50,954 bases of DNA from an uncultured Bacteroides sp. (GCA_900556625.1 USPQ01000014.1:1-50954); one strand, 5' to 3'. Positions 15,961-26,277 are shown, counted from the first letter of the stretch. Notes: generated by a model not told the origin, from the sequence alone. Program-made: numbers and translations.

Positions 15961-17940
15961 CTAATGAGTTATCGGCCAATATACCGCATAACGTTCAAAA
16001 TGAACTTTATAAAAAGGTTCCAGCACTATATGCTCAAAACCTTTCAAGTTTATGCCAAACTTCAATGGTTCTCCTGAAACAACCTCCACATGAGTTGGAA
16101 TCCGTTCTACAGGTTCTCTGAATACCGGGACTTTTGCCATGTCCATCTTATTCATAGCCGTATTGTTCATCTTTCCCCAAAAAGTAGTAGGAAGATTTTC
16201 CTTTCCCATACGCCCGGCAAGCACGTAAGGCCCATATAATAATGCAACATAACGGTCGGTACCTGTTAAGTTCTCTGTATATATATGCATCGGAAGTCGT
16301 AGTGTAATCACATTCTTCCGCTCCCACACTCTGTCTATAATCCAATACCCATCACTGCCAAGCAGAGGCTGTTCTTCTTCTCCATTAATTATAAAAGTAG
16401 CCTTATCAGTCCAATCAGGTTTACGAATGCGCAGAATCAGTTTCTGCTTTTTCTTTAGATTCAATGTAAGGTCAACTTGTTCGGATTCCGGAATCCGGCT
16501 TTGCTGAATAAGCTCGACTCCTTCTTCTTTCCAAGAAAGAATGGAAGGAATAAACAGATTCACTCTTATATCCTTTTCTTGATGCCTATTCGTCACTTTA
16601 TGGCTATAAATAAACTTACCCAGCTTCGCCGGACTTTCCAGCCCTGTATGTCCACAGCACCAGAAAGAGCTATCACGTGAAGCATAAATACGATAATGCC
16701 CCGGTCGCATGGAAGTAAAATAGCAGCACATACCCTTCACCGGGTCATAGGCTGACAAGATATGATTAAATAAAGTTCTTTCATAATATGCCGCCTTAGT
16801 CGCATCCGGTTGCTGCATGAACAGAGCTTCGGTCAAACGTAACATATTTACGGAATTACACGTTTCCGGTCCGCTGATATGGAGCATCCTATCAATGAAC
16901 TCCTTTTTAGAGAAGAAATGTTCTCCGGTACTGTTACCACCTATTACCCAAGTATGGTTTTGCTTCACAATATTCCAGAAATTAGTCGCCGCAAGAAGAA
17001 AGGCCCGATCACCGGTAAACATATAATATTTATGGAAACCCGTAAATTTCGGAATCTGTGTATTGGCGTGCCACCCGAATAAAACATCCTTTCCTTCAGA
17101 CAAAGGAACCCACATAGCCCGATCATTTAAACGGCGGGCCCAATCAAGGAAACGCTTTTGCCCCGTCAACTCATAAACCTCAACGTAAGACTCATTAATC
17201 GAACCATGTTCACAAATCAATAATTGCTGAATCTGTTCATCAGTCAGCTTATCCAATACCTGAGAACCAAACCAATCGGCCAACCGTACTAATATCGGCA
17301 ACGCTTCTTTCAAGTCACACTGTGTATAAGCAGCAGAAAGCCCGAGCAGCATCTTATTAATCAGATAAACAGGTGCCCAGGCACCATTGACCGTAGGATT
17401 ATTCGTTTTTATCTTTCCTGAGGCTACTTCCCTGAATAGTTCCCTGCCTCCTTTCACACCTAACAGGAAGCCATCTTTACCGGCTTCCTGACATAGCTTC
17501 AATTCTTTCAGCACATATTTCAATCGTCTCAGTAACTCTCTATCGCCTGTAGATTGATACATCATCGATACGGAAGAAAGATAGAACCCAAGAAATCCAC
17601 CCCGAAGCGGACCTGCTCCCCATACGTCTTGCGACTCCCAGCCGGCATAAGGTCCGGCTTTCGATGACAATCCCGCTTCAATCCGATAAAAATGAAGCAA
17701 AGAGTCAGGATTCAGCCAAAGAAGATATTCTTTGCCTTTTTGTTGCAAATCAAGAAAAGGACCATCTGACAAACGTATTTCTTTCAATGGAAAATAACTT
17801 TCAAAAGACGTCCCCAGCGATGTCTCCCCTTTTCGTAACACAGACATAGCAGGATTCACCGAGCCAAAGATTAGCAATAAGCTCAATAGCATTCTTACAG
17901 ATGTCTTGGCTACTATACGTTCGCACATTATCATATCCAT
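15961..17940 (-). CDS. GH127-family beta-L-arabinofuranosidase-like enzyme
   Basis: This 659-residue exported enzyme belongs to GH127 (DUF1680). Characterised members remove beta-L-arabinofuranose, using a zinc-bound cysteine as nucleophile. The zinc/catalytic set is visible: E359 and C361 (GPETCNSV) and C428-C429 (FWCCGHTGLES), matching the Glu-x-Cys and Cys-Cys pattern of the characterised enzyme HypBA1. E340 in GGNSTGEHF may be the acid/base equivalent. The start ATG shares its A with the stop codon of the upstream GH43/GH106 gene (TAATG), so translation is coupled and the start is supported. Some GH127 members act on other sugars, so the exact substrate is open. Confidence 0.85.
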   Translation of the reverse strand: MDMIMCERIVAKTSVRMLLSLLLIFGSVNPAMSVLRKGETSLGTSFESYFPLKEIRLSDGPFLDLQQKGKEYLLWLNPDSLLHFYRIEAGLSSKAGPYAGWESQDVWGAGPLRGGFLGFYLSSVSMMYQSTGDRELLRRLKYVLKELKLCQEAGKDGFLLGVKGGRELFREVASGKIKTNNPTVNGAWAPVYLINKMLLGLSAAYTQCDLKEALPILVRLADWFGSQVLDKLTDEQIQQLLICEHGSINESYVEVYELTGQKRFLDWARRLNDRAMWVPLSEGKDVLFGWHANTQIPKFTGFHKYYMFTGDRAFLLAATNFWNIVKQNHTWVIGGNSTGEHFFSKKEFIDRMLHISGPETCNSVNMLRLTEALFMQQPDATKAAYYERTLFNHILSAYDPVKGMCCYFTSMRPGHYRIYASRDSSFWCCGHTGLESPAKLGKFIYSHKVTNRHQEKDIRVNLFIPSILSWKEEGVELIQQSRIPESEQVDLTLNLKKKQKLILRIRKPDWTDKATFIINGEEEQPLLGSDGYWIIDRVWERKNVITLRLPMHIYTENLTGTDRYVALLYGPYVLAGRMGKENLPTTFWGKMNNTAMNKMDMAKVPVFREPVERIPTHVEVVSGEPLKFGINLKGFEHIVLEPFYKVHFERYAVYWPITH

Positions 17941-20900
17941 TATTCAAATTCTATTTTCTTCGCAGGAATCAGCCGAACAGGACCTATTAACCCCGATTCT
18001 ATCAATGGCGAGTCTTTCCGGTAATGTTTCCAAGTAGTGAATGCCACTCTTCCGCCTTCCGGTTTATTTACTCCATTTCTATACCAGTCCGGTAGCTTTC
18101 TGATAGCCCCACGGCTCAAAGCAGCAATTCCATTTACTCCTCCTCCGGGTACATACTCGTTCTCCTCCGGTAACTGTTCATCCCCAATCAAACGATTCGT
18201 CCATTGATTAGTCACCTTAATTTCCAATGTATTTTCACCCGGCTTCAGCACATCAGTGACATCAATTAAATACGGACGGGACCAAAAGATCCCTTTATTT
18301 ACTCCATTGACAATCACCTCCGCCATCACCTCTACTGCGCCCAAATCAAGGAAAACAACTCTATCCTCAGACATCATAGAAGGTTTCACAACAAAGTTAG
18401 TTTTATAAGTAGCTGTACCAGAAAAATATTTAACGCCCTCATTTTCATGTCTATGCAAAGAGAACAATTTGGGCAAACTTATTTTTTCCGGTGCTCCCAG
18501 CCCTTTCGGGAAGCTAACCTCCCATTTCTGATTTATCATCACCGGACTTCCTGTTTTTTCAACCTTTACCTCTCTTTTTATACCGTCCGATGTAACAAAT
18601 TCATAATTCCCATCACTCCATGCCAACAGAGAGCGGGTATCCGCATAAGGTATCCAGTCCAATATACGCTCATCAGTATTTCTTGTATATCCTTTGGCTA
18701 CCAATTGAGAAATCTCCTTATCTGATAATACTTTAGAAAACAACACCGGAACAGACATATCCCCATTATAATAGGAAGCTCCTTCTTTTAAAGTAGTAAA
18801 ATTCAATCCAGGATGAATTGTCTGCAAAGACTTCGTCTTATAAGCTATATGCTCTCCATTGATATAAATATGCGGAGCCCCTTCCCTATAAACCAGACAA
18901 ATATGGCTCCAACCGGAAATAGGTTTTTCCACTCCCATTTTAAACTCAGGATATCCTTTCTCATTCTCCCATACCGCAACTCCATTTCTACCTACAGCCA
19001 GTCCACAAGTGGCATGTCCTGCGCCATATAACAGTTCACCGCCCGACGGATAGATTGCATAATATTCCGTCCAAGGGTATGGTATATATCCCATTGGATT
19101 ATCTATATTCAACATGGCATCTGATTCCGGTTTCACCCACAATGAGATTGAGAAATTATCTCTTATGTCAGGGTATGCCGCCTGCTTCCATTCTTCGGTT
19201 GATATAGCAGAAGCATCTATCAGACACTTCCCATCTTTATGAATAGAACGAATAGCCTTCTGTTCAGGAAGGTCAGAACGAAAGACGACGAACACAGAAC
19301 CATACGCTTCCAGTTGAACAGGCACCGATATGGTTTCTTCATTCGTTTGATATACCATAGCCCGTGTTCTTTCACCTGATATAGGATTCCAAAACTCAGG
19401 AATCTTTCCTTTCACACGAAAGTTACAAATCAGCTCTTTCGAAGTCCGTTGCTGGTTAGCAACAAAATAAACATCCGCCTCTCCTATCTGCCTATGGATA
19501 TAACGTATTGGGGCACTAATTGAATCTGTGATCACTTCAAAGTCAGGTCTTAACAGAATCTTCTCAAGTACTTGTTCCAAGTTCAAAGAGGTTTCCCAGA
19601 AAATCCTACCTTTCCCTACGCTACGATCCACCACTGTAGTTGCGGCCTTTCCCCATAGTTCGTCACAAAGTTGTTCAAACTCTTTTTCTTCAATAACTGA
19701 ATAAGATTGCAACCCTACGGTCTGTTGCGGACGGGCACCGACAATTATCAATCCCTGTTCCACCATATTCCGCAGTTTCCTCAATAGACCCAACGTAATA
19801 TGCGATTGTTCCTGTAAAACCAATACACGATAATTCATTCCGTCCGGAAGCCTTAAACGCCCGCGTTCTACCCAAGCTCTATTCAATAACGTTTCCGTAT
19901 TCATCAAATCGTAATCATATCCTTCCGGTGGTACCGGATTCAAATCTCTTCTATGCACTTTCGTGTATCCTACAATATTATCACCTGTAAAGTATGCAAA
20001 ATCAGCTACGAATAGTCCCTCTTGCAATAGAGTTTGACAACGGTTCAGATAATCTATCCAGGCACGTCCCGGCTCCCACCAGGTATTAGTTCTGTCAAAA
20101 TGTATTCCCCAAGGGCCTAAAGTCATAGCGGGAGCAGCATCCGGATGAGGTTGCATTGCATAACGATGAATCACCATCCGATTAATCCCCTCTGTAAACG
20201 CCTTATCACCAACAGCCTTCAAAGCAAATGGGTATTCCTGCCATCTTCCCGACTCAGGTTCAGAAGTATATGCTTCGGCACCCACCACTTTCTGACCGTT
20301 GATATGAGCTATCGAAGACGCCAATTTTGTAGTACGCCGCATCATCAAGTTGTTCTGGAAAATAGCAGATAACCCATTCCAAAACTCTCCCATAACTCCA
20401 TCTACCCGTGAGCCTATTTGTAATTCTTCCATTGGTCCGCGGTCATAAGGTTCGCAATAGGATACCAGCCCATATTGATTACATAGATTCCGAAATTCAC
20501 CATAATAATTATCTGCCAACAAGTCAGCCTGTACACGACGAATATCCCATAAGAAACGTTCTGTCATTTCTTTGCTTCCTACAATCTTACCTGTCATAGC
20601 CGGCAAATATTTAATCAAATCATATCCGGTCCTTTCACAAAACTCACCTTCAAATCCGGATGTCCAGTTTTGCATACCGACTTCCCAACTATCTATCTCC
20701 AGTCCTATCTGAATCTGGTGAACATAAGGTTTGATTAGTGGATACAATAAATCCATCATTTTATTAAAATGAAGCTGAATCGCCTGTTTGCTAAACTTAT
20801 CGCATTCAAGCCCCACGCCTGTATCCGGAGCTGCACAGTTTTTTCTTCCGGTAGAAGTATGTCCCAAACGGATGACTGTCCAGTTTCCCAAAGGTGCCTC

Positions 20901-22574
20901 CCAATTCAGACGTCCCAAAGAATCAACCTGATTCGTCAAGTCAATAATATCTTCCAAGCGAATAACTTGTTCTTTGTCATACGTTTGTATACCGATCTTC
21001 CCTCTATGATTAAAAACACTGTTATTCAATAACTGCCAATCAGAAAAGCCCACAGGTTTACCATTCTTGAAAGAAGGGAAAGCTAACACAGCTATATCTC
21101 TATAATATCCTAATTCCGTTGCCGGCCGGAGTAATAAAGTATCCACCCGTTTACCGCCTGCCACCTCAGTCTCACTCCAAGTCAATTTTTGCATTGAATA
21201 CTCAGGAGTAATCCAAGGACCACCACTTGACGACCAACCCGGACAATTATGCATCACATAATCAATGCCTAAACGAGCTGCTTCTTTTATAGCATGTGCT
21301 TTTAATTCCGACCACTCCGGACTTAAGTAAGTAACAGGCCCCTTTGGAATTCCAGTTCCCCCTTCCAGATTGAAAACACCACCTATCCCAATACGATGCA
21401 TCGCCTCCAGATCCTTTGTAATGCCTTCCTTTGTGATATTTCCATTCATCCAGAACCAATATGTATAAGGCCGGGCAGTCGAAGACAATTGGGTAAAGTC
21501 TTTTTCCAGCTCACTCATCGGCTTAACTTTTACAGGATGAGCAGTGCCTGAAGGCAAAGGAAGTTTCTCGCTTACCGGAAGCGGCTTCCCAAAACATGGA
21601 ACGCCAGATGCATCAAAAGTAAACTTCTGAAGACGAATATCCCGTTTCCAACCAGGTTTTCTCTCTTTTTTCGTATGGTAATAAATATAATGTTCCCTGT
21701 CATCAGGAGAAGTTGTAAAACTGGCATGCCCTACCCCAAATACTTGATCGGTACCTTCAAATACAGGTTTATCACTTTTAATCCAGCTTTTCGGATCTAA
21801 CAAATCTGCGTCCGGGTCCTTCAGACGCAAATAAGAAAGTTTATATGTATCCAGCCATGATTGCCCGCAGGAATAAACAACAAACACATCTTTCCCGTGT
21901 TTTAAAATCTGCGGTCCCTCATTCAATGGCAACTCTCCTTGTTCATAATAGCGGTCCGGTGACGATATTTTTACTCTTCCGGAAGCCATTGTCCAAGGAT
22001 TCTCCATTTTTGCGATATAAAGATGTTGCTGAGTTTTGTCAGTCGGTTCACTATTCTCCCAACCGGACCAGACAGCATACAATTGTCCCTTATGCTCCAA
22101 CAAAGTCATATCAATCGCCCAGCGATTGTTTTTCCAGTCTCCCAAAACATCCCCCGTAAACAGCATTCCTTTGTCGATATACTCGCCCATTGCGTCTGAT
22201 GTAACAGATTCCAACACGCCCGTCTTTTGGTGAATAAAAGGAGGACCGCTATATCCGCCCGCATAAAAAATATACCATTTACCTTTCCAGAAATGAAGTT
22301 CGGGTGCCCAAATACAAGTCGAATTCCATTGCCCTTTTTCCGGTGCCTTCCAAACACGTACAGGAGGATTTATCTTATGCAAATCACGAGAACGGGAAAC
22401 TCCGATGCCACCCGGCACCCCGCAGCAATAATAATACCATCCTTCATGTTTTACAACCCACGGATCAGCACCCGAAGGCAGGATAGGATTTGTGTAATAT
22501 CCGTCATATTCTTGCCCACTCACCATCACCGAACAGACAATCATCATTATCCAGAAAGATAATCTTTGTATCAT
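17940..22574 (-). CDS. GH43 + GH106 fusion enzyme with LamG-like domain
   Basis: This 1544-residue exported protein joins two glycosidases. Residues about 25-330 form a GH43 five-bladed propeller with all three catalytic acids: D37 (GADPWVV), D155 (WAIDMTL) and E219 (LNEGPQI). Residues about 357-1130 form a GH106 alpha-L-rhamnosidase-like module (ARPYTYWFWMNGNITKEGI; HNCPGWSSSGGPW; LEIDSWEVG at 625-633; VGAEAYTSEP with E767). A LamG-like jelly roll follows (about 1135-1300), then a galactose-binding-like domain (about 1380-1540). GH43 members are mostly arabinofuranosidases or xylosidases and GH106 removes alpha-L-rhamnose, so one chain could strip two terminal sugars. It follows GH88 by 14 bp and overlaps GH127 by one base. 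Confidence 0.85.
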   Translation of the reverse strand: MIQRLSFWIMMIVCSVMVSGQEYDGYYTNPILPSGADPWVVKHEGWYYYCCGVPGGIGVSRSRDLHKINPPVRVWKAPEKGQWNSTCIWAPELHFWKGKWYIFYAGGYSGPPFIHQKTGVLESVTSDAMGEYIDKGMLFTGDVLGDWKNNRWAIDMTLLEHKGQLYAVWSGWENSEPTDKTQQHLYIAKMENPWTMASGRVKISSPDRYYEQGELPLNEGPQILKHGKDVFVVYSCGQSWLDTYKLSYLRLKDPDADLLDPKSWIKSDKPVFEGTDQVFGVGHASFTTSPDDREHYIYYHTKKERKPGWKRDIRLQKFTFDASGVPCFGKPLPVSEKLPLPSGTAHPVKVKPMSELEKDFTQLSSTARPYTYWFWMNGNITKEGITKDLEAMHRIGIGGVFNLEGGTGIPKGPVTYLSPEWSELKAHAIKEAARLGIDYVMHNCPGWSSSGGPWITPEYSMQKLTWSETEVAGGKRVDTLLLRPATELGYYRDIAVLAFPSFKNGKPVGFSDWQLLNNSVFNHRGKIGIQTYDKEQVIRLEDIIDLTNQVDSLGRLNWEAPLGNWTVIRLGHTSTGRKNCAAPDTGVGLECDKFSKQAIQLHFNKMMDLLYPLIKPYVHQIQIGLEIDSWEVGMQNWTSGFEGEFCERTGYDLIKYLPAMTGKIVGSKEMTERFLWDIRRVQADLLADNYYGEFRNLCNQYGLVSYCEPYDRGPMEELQIGSRVDGVMGEFWNGLSAIFQNNLMMRRTTKLASSIAHINGQKVVGAEAYTSEPESGRWQEYPFALKAVGDKAFTEGINRMVIHRYAMQPHPDAAPAMTLGPWGIHFDRTNTWWEPGRAWIDYLNRCQTLLQEGLFVADFAYFTGDNIVGYTKVHRRDLNPVPPEGYDYDLMNTETLLNRAWVERGRLRLPDGMNYRVLVLQEQSHITLGLLRKLRNMVEQGLIIVGARPQQTVGLQSYSVIEEKEFEQLCDELWGKAATTVVDRSVGKGRIFWETSLNLEQVLEKILLRPDFEVITDSISAPIRYIHRQIGEADVYFVANQQRTSKELICNFRVKGKIPEFWNPISGERTRAMVYQTNEETISVPVQLEAYGSVFVVFRSDLPEQKAIRSIHKDGKCLIDASAISTEEWKQAAYPDIRDNFSISLWVKPESDAMLNIDNPMGYIPYPWTEYYAIYPSGGELLYGAGHATCGLAVGRNGVAVWENEKGYPEFKMGVEKPISGWSHICLVYREGAPHIYINGEHIAYKTKSLQTIHPGLNFTTLKEGASYYNGDMSVPVLFSKVLSDKEISQLVAKGYTRNTDERILDWIPYADTRSLLAWSDGNYEFVTSDGIKREVKVEKTGSPVMINQKWEVSFPKGLGAPEKISLPKLFSLHRHENEGVKYFSGTATYKTNFVVKPSMMSEDRVVFLDLGAVEVMAEVIVNGVNKGIFWSRPYLIDVTDVLKPGENTLEIKVTNQWTNRLIGDEQLPEENEYVPGGGVNGIAALSRGAIRKLPDWYRNGVNKPEGGRVAFTTWKHYRKDSPLIESGLIGPVRLIPAKKIEFE

Positions 22575-22588
22575 TTAAAATGAAGTTT

Positions 22589-23797
22589 TTAATGAAGTTT
22601 TTCTTTTAAAATATCTCTTTTATAACGTACTAAAGCTTCAACATAATAATAATCAGCGTAAGTTAACGGTACATCAACCTCTGCCTTACCCGGATTATTA
22701 CCTACTGAATGTTTCAGAATAAAATTACAATTTGTACCAGGCTCAGCCAAGTATTCCGGCGATGACAAAGTCTTCAACTGTGTTTCGGCAACAGAAAGAC
22801 ATTGTTTTGAGAAATCACCTTCAGTATACTGGCTAAGTTCGATGAAAGCCGAGGCCATTAATGCTCCCGCAGAAGCATCACGAAGTTCATTGGGAATACC
22901 AGGAGCATCAAAATCCCAATATGGAATTTTATCTTCAGGCAAACGAGGATGATTCATAATAAATCTAGCCACATTCGTAGCATGTTGCAGATATTTCTCT
23001 TGCCCGGTCTCACGATACATCATTGTATAGCCATATAATGCCCAGCCCTGGCCACGTGCCCAACATGATTCATGAGCATATCCCTGACAAGTGTTTTTCT
23101 TTTCAGGCTGTCCCGAGATCGTATCATAAGAAATCACATGGTATGAGCTATAATCCGGACGGAAATGATGCTTCATCGTCACATCTGCATGTGACTTGGC
23201 TATTTCCGCAAATTTCGGATTATCGGAATTCTTGGAAGCCCACATCAACATCTCTAAATTCATCATATTATCAATAATTACCGGATATTCCCACACTTTC
23301 TGATTCCAGTCCCATGAACGTATGCAACCGACTTGTGGACGAAAACGAGTACTCAATGATTCCGCTCCTTGCAACAATACCTGTTTATACTCATCATTGC
23401 TTGTCAGACGCAATCCATTACCAAAACTACAATACAACATAAATCCCACATCGTGATTATCTGTTGTGTATTTCTCATTTTCTATCCTTTTGGTATAATT
23501 TTCTGCATACATTTTCAAGGAATCATCTTGATTCACCTCATACAAATACCATAATACCCCAGGGAAAAAACCACTTGTCCACCATTTGGCCTTTGAAGTC
23601 ATCAGTTTACCATCCTTACCAATAGTACGTGGCAATTTCTCCTCTTCATTCAATAAATTCTCAGCCATTAACTTTGATTGAACAGTCGCTATTTGCAAAC
23701 TATTATTCACAAGAGTACTCATTTCGCTTTTGGGAGCTGAACAACTACAAACTGCCATCAGTCCCAAAAATGCAATAATAGATGAACCTACTTTCAT
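22589..23797 (-). CDS. GH88 unsaturated glucuronyl hydrolase
   Basis: This 402-residue protein is exported, with a lipoprotein-like signal (Cys17/Cys19 in AVCSCSAP). GH88 enzymes add water to the 4,5 double bond of unsaturated uronic acids left at the non-reducing end by polysaccharide lyases, which releases the sugar. The two catalytic aspartates are present as D116 (TDNHDVGFM) and D176 (VIIDNMMNLEML), along with SCWARGQGWALYGY and the late PLTYADYYYVEAL typical of the family. It lies between the sulfatase (17 bp) and the GH43/GH106 gene (14 bp). Its presence implies that a lyase supplies the substrate, but none is encoded in this window. Confidence 0.9.
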   Translation of the reverse strand: MKVGSSIIAFLGLMAVCSCSAPKSEMSTLVNNSLQIATVQSKLMAENLLNEEEKLPRTIGKDGKLMTSKAKWWTSGFFPGVLWYLYEVNQDDSLKMYAENYTKRIENEKYTTDNHDVGFMLYCSFGNGLRLTSNDEYKQVLLQGAESLSTRFRPQVGCIRSWDWNQKVWEYPVIIDNMMNLEMLMWASKNSDNPKFAEIAKSHADVTMKHHFRPDYSSYHVISYDTISGQPEKKNTCQGYAHESCWARGQGWALYGYTMMYRETGQEKYLQHATNVARFIMNHPRLPEDKIPYWDFDAPGIPNELRDASAGALMASAFIELSQYTEGDFSKQCLSVAETQLKTLSSPEYLAEPGTNCNFILKHSVGNNPGKAEVDVPLTYADYYYVEALVRYKRDILKEKLH

Positions 23798-23814
23798 TTA
23801 TATATTCTTTAAAA

Positions 23815-25245
23815 TTATTTTTCTAATTGAAGTTTTTTTATTCTTATCTGAGTTTCCAGTTCTTTTATCTCTTCACTTAATGAGACAGAACCCACTTTGT
23901 TTTCATTCTCTGCAACATCCGATTGGCGGTCAAACACCATCCGACCTACAACAGAATCACCTTTCAACCATATAGCACTGCTATATCGCTCCGAAACAAT
24001 ATTATACCCACCTTGCCATTGAACAAAAGCGTATTCTTTTATCCTCTTCTCACTATCCTGCAGAATAGGAACAAAGCTTTTTCCCTGTAATTGCCCCTCA
24101 GGAACCGGAACTTTACACAACTCACACAATGTGGGATAAATATCCACAAATTCTACAACTCCCCCAGCTTTTCCGCCTTTACAATGAGGCACACGGACAA
24201 TCAATGGAGCACGGGTCGCATGATTCATCAGGTTATGTTTTCCCCAGAAACCATGTTCACCCAAATGCCAGCCATGATCTCCTAATATCACTACTATCGT
24301 ACTCTCTGCCAATCCCAAGCGTTCAAGTTCATCAAGTACTAAACCGATCTGCGCATCTATGTAACTCACACATGCATAATAACCGTGTTTTGCCTCTCGC
24401 TGAAAAGCCTCATCCTTTGTTGTCGTAAATTTCCCATATCCACGAATCTCACCGGAGGAAGTAACCTGCTTCGGCAATGCTTTAGGTCGATAAGGATTCG
24501 ATGCCAACTGAATCTTCTCCCTTTGATATAAATCCCAATATTTCTTAGGAGCATTGAACGGCAAATGTGGCTTCCAGAAGCCACATGCCAAGAAGAAAGG
24601 TACTTTCATCTCTTTCAATCTCCTTAAATCTGCAATCGTCTTCTGCGCTACTCTACCATCAATATAAGTTGTATCCGAGACATCAGCCGATTCACAGAAC
24701 GGTCCTCGCAAAGTCTTAGGGTGGATATAACGGGAAGACTCTTCGTTCTGCCACAATTCCCACTTATTATATTCAGCCCAATCCTTACCGTAACCATCAG
24801 GATATACTCTCCACGGATATTCTGACCAACTACGGGCATGATCGGTTATATTATGGAAAACTTTTCCATTGGAAATAACATAATATCCGTTTTTCTTAAA
24901 ACACTCCGGAAGCGAAAGTGCCTTGGGACAATCTTTCTCTGCATTAGCATCGAAAGCAGTAAAACGTTCCGGATAACAAGGATATACTCCTGTAAACAGA
25001 CTCGCTCTGGAAGCCCCGCTCACAGGAATATTACAATATGCATTTTGAAAGACCGTAGCCTGCTCCGCCAATCTATCAATGTGAGGAGTCACAATATCCT
25101 CTATTCCATAACACCCCAATTCAGGCCGCATATCATCAGCAATGATAAATAAAACATTCATCTTATCTTTCTTCTGTCCATAAACATGGGCAGAAGAGAC
25201 TAAAGTAATCACACCTACAAAATAAAATGATTGAATGCTGCTCAT
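23815..25245 (-). CDS. family S1 sulfatase, serine-type
   Basis: This 476-residue exported enzyme is a formylglycine-dependent sulfatase, similar in layout to iduronate-2-sulfatase-like S1 members. Metal ligands are D37/D38 (FIIADDMRPELG) and the late motif ILGDHGWHLGEHGFWGKH. The maturation site reads S76-G-A-S-R80 followed by ASLFTG, so the residue converted to formylglycine is Ser. In anaerobes this needs the radical-SAM maturase anSME, which is not in the window. The enzyme removes sulfate from a glycan. It lies between the metallophosphoesterase (29 bp) and GH88 (17 bp), so the PUL target probably carries sulfate esters. Confidence 0.88.
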   Translation of the reverse strand: MSSIQSFYFVGVITLVSSAHVYGQKKDKMNVLFIIADDMRPELGCYGIEDIVTPHIDRLAEQATVFQNAYCNIPVSGASRASLFTGVYPCYPERFTAFDANAEKDCPKALSLPECFKKNGYYVISNGKVFHNITDHARSWSEYPWRVYPDGYGKDWAEYNKWELWQNEESSRYIHPKTLRGPFCESADVSDTTYIDGRVAQKTIADLRRLKEMKVPFFLACGFWKPHLPFNAPKKYWDLYQREKIQLASNPYRPKALPKQVTSSGEIRGYGKFTTTKDEAFQREAKHGYYACVSYIDAQIGLVLDELERLGLAESTIVVILGDHGWHLGEHGFWGKHNLMNHATRAPLIVRVPHCKGGKAGGVVEFVDIYPTLCELCKVPVPEGQLQGKSFVPILQDSEKRIKEYAFVQWQGGYNIVSERYSSAIWLKGDSVVGRMVFDRQSDVAENENKVGSVSLSEEIKELETQIRIKKLQLEK

Positions 25246-25274
25246 AGCTATATCCTTTGGAATGTAAAACCAGA

Positions 25275-26270
25275 TTATTTAAAATTAACTCCCTCAAATG
25301 AGAATCTATTCTTAGCGTCAGTCTTATATTCTTTCAAATAAGGAGAATAAGTGTCCACTTTTACCTGTTTCTTTTTCACATCTATATCTACAATACGTAA
25401 AAAACCGGTTTGTCCTCTATTCGTTCCTTTCACTCCATCCTGAAAGTTAGCCAACATCTGATATACCTTATTACCTTGTTCGCCTATACTAACCAACGTC
25501 CCAACACCGCCATTCAAAACATGTCCACTAAAGACAAAGAGGATATTGGGATATTTGCTCACCAACTTATCCCACATTTGCTCACCATTATTCACCGCAT
25601 TCTCACCGGTATCCTTTCCCAAACCATATTTCTGCGGCAACCAACGGTCTCCTTCTCCCATACGCGTATCGTCTGAGTACATATACGCATGCGTATTAAT
25701 AATCACCTTATGATGCGGATGTTTCTTCACAACCTCTCCCGCCCAATCAAGTACATTATTACGAGGCCCGAATTCCAAACAAAGAATTAGCCATTTTATT
25801 CCGGCAGCTTTGAAAGTATACCATACATTATCCATTTTCCCTTCTTCAAACGCACCTCCGAAATTCTTCATCTTACTGTATTTTGCATAAGGAAAATAGT
25901 TATTAAACAGTTGGGAATCTCTTTTATTCGAATTTTTTCCCAAATCGTGATTTCCCATAACAAAAGCATAAGGAACTTTATCATCCATCATATTCAAGGT
26001 AGAAGCTGCCACCGCCCACTCTTTATCAATATTGTGATCCGTCATATCCCCTTGCTGTAAAACAAAATCAATACTATCTGCATGTTCCACCGCCCACTGG
26101 GTCTGCGATCTCAGAATGTCCGGATAAAGTCGTGAATAAGTTTGTATGTCCGGCAATAAAACCAATCTGACCTGTTTCTGTGTACTGCAACTTGACAATA
26201 CCAGAATTGTAGTAGCCAATAAAGCTGCCAATCTCAAATGTTTTTTCATAATATTTCTATTTTTATTCAA
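25275..26270 (-). CDS. calcineurin-like metallophosphoesterase lipoprotein
   Basis: This 331-residue protein has a lipoprotein signal (Cys28 in VLSSC). The start may instead be the Met at residue 8 (position 26249), which gives a more typical MKKHLRLAALL signal. Metallophosphoesterase motifs appear in order: LLPDIQTY (D41; the usual second His is Gln), QQGDMTDHN (D75), MGNHDLG (N107, H108), INTHAYM and FSGHVLNGG. It would hydrolyse phosphate esters outside the cytoplasm with a two-metal centre. A phosphatase inside a glycan operon is unusual and might act on phosphate decorations or serve phosphate scavenging. A long inverted repeat (26278-26320) precedes it. Confidence 0.8.
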   Translation of the reverse strand: MNKNRNIMKKHLRLAALLATTILVLSSCSTQKQVRLVLLPDIQTYSRLYPDILRSQTQWAVEHADSIDFVLQQGDMTDHNIDKEWAVAASTLNMMDDKVPYAFVMGNHDLGKNSNKRDSQLFNNYFPYAKYSKMKNFGGAFEEGKMDNVWYTFKAAGIKWLILCLEFGPRNNVLDWAGEVVKKHPHHKVIINTHAYMYSDDTRMGEGDRWLPQKYGLGKDTGENAVNNGEQMWDKLVSKYPNILFVFSGHVLNGGVGTLVSIGEQGNKVYQMLANFQDGVKGTNRGQTGFLRIVDIDVKKKQVKVDTYSPYLKEYKTDAKNRFSFEGVNFK

Positions 26271-26277
26271 CTCAGTT

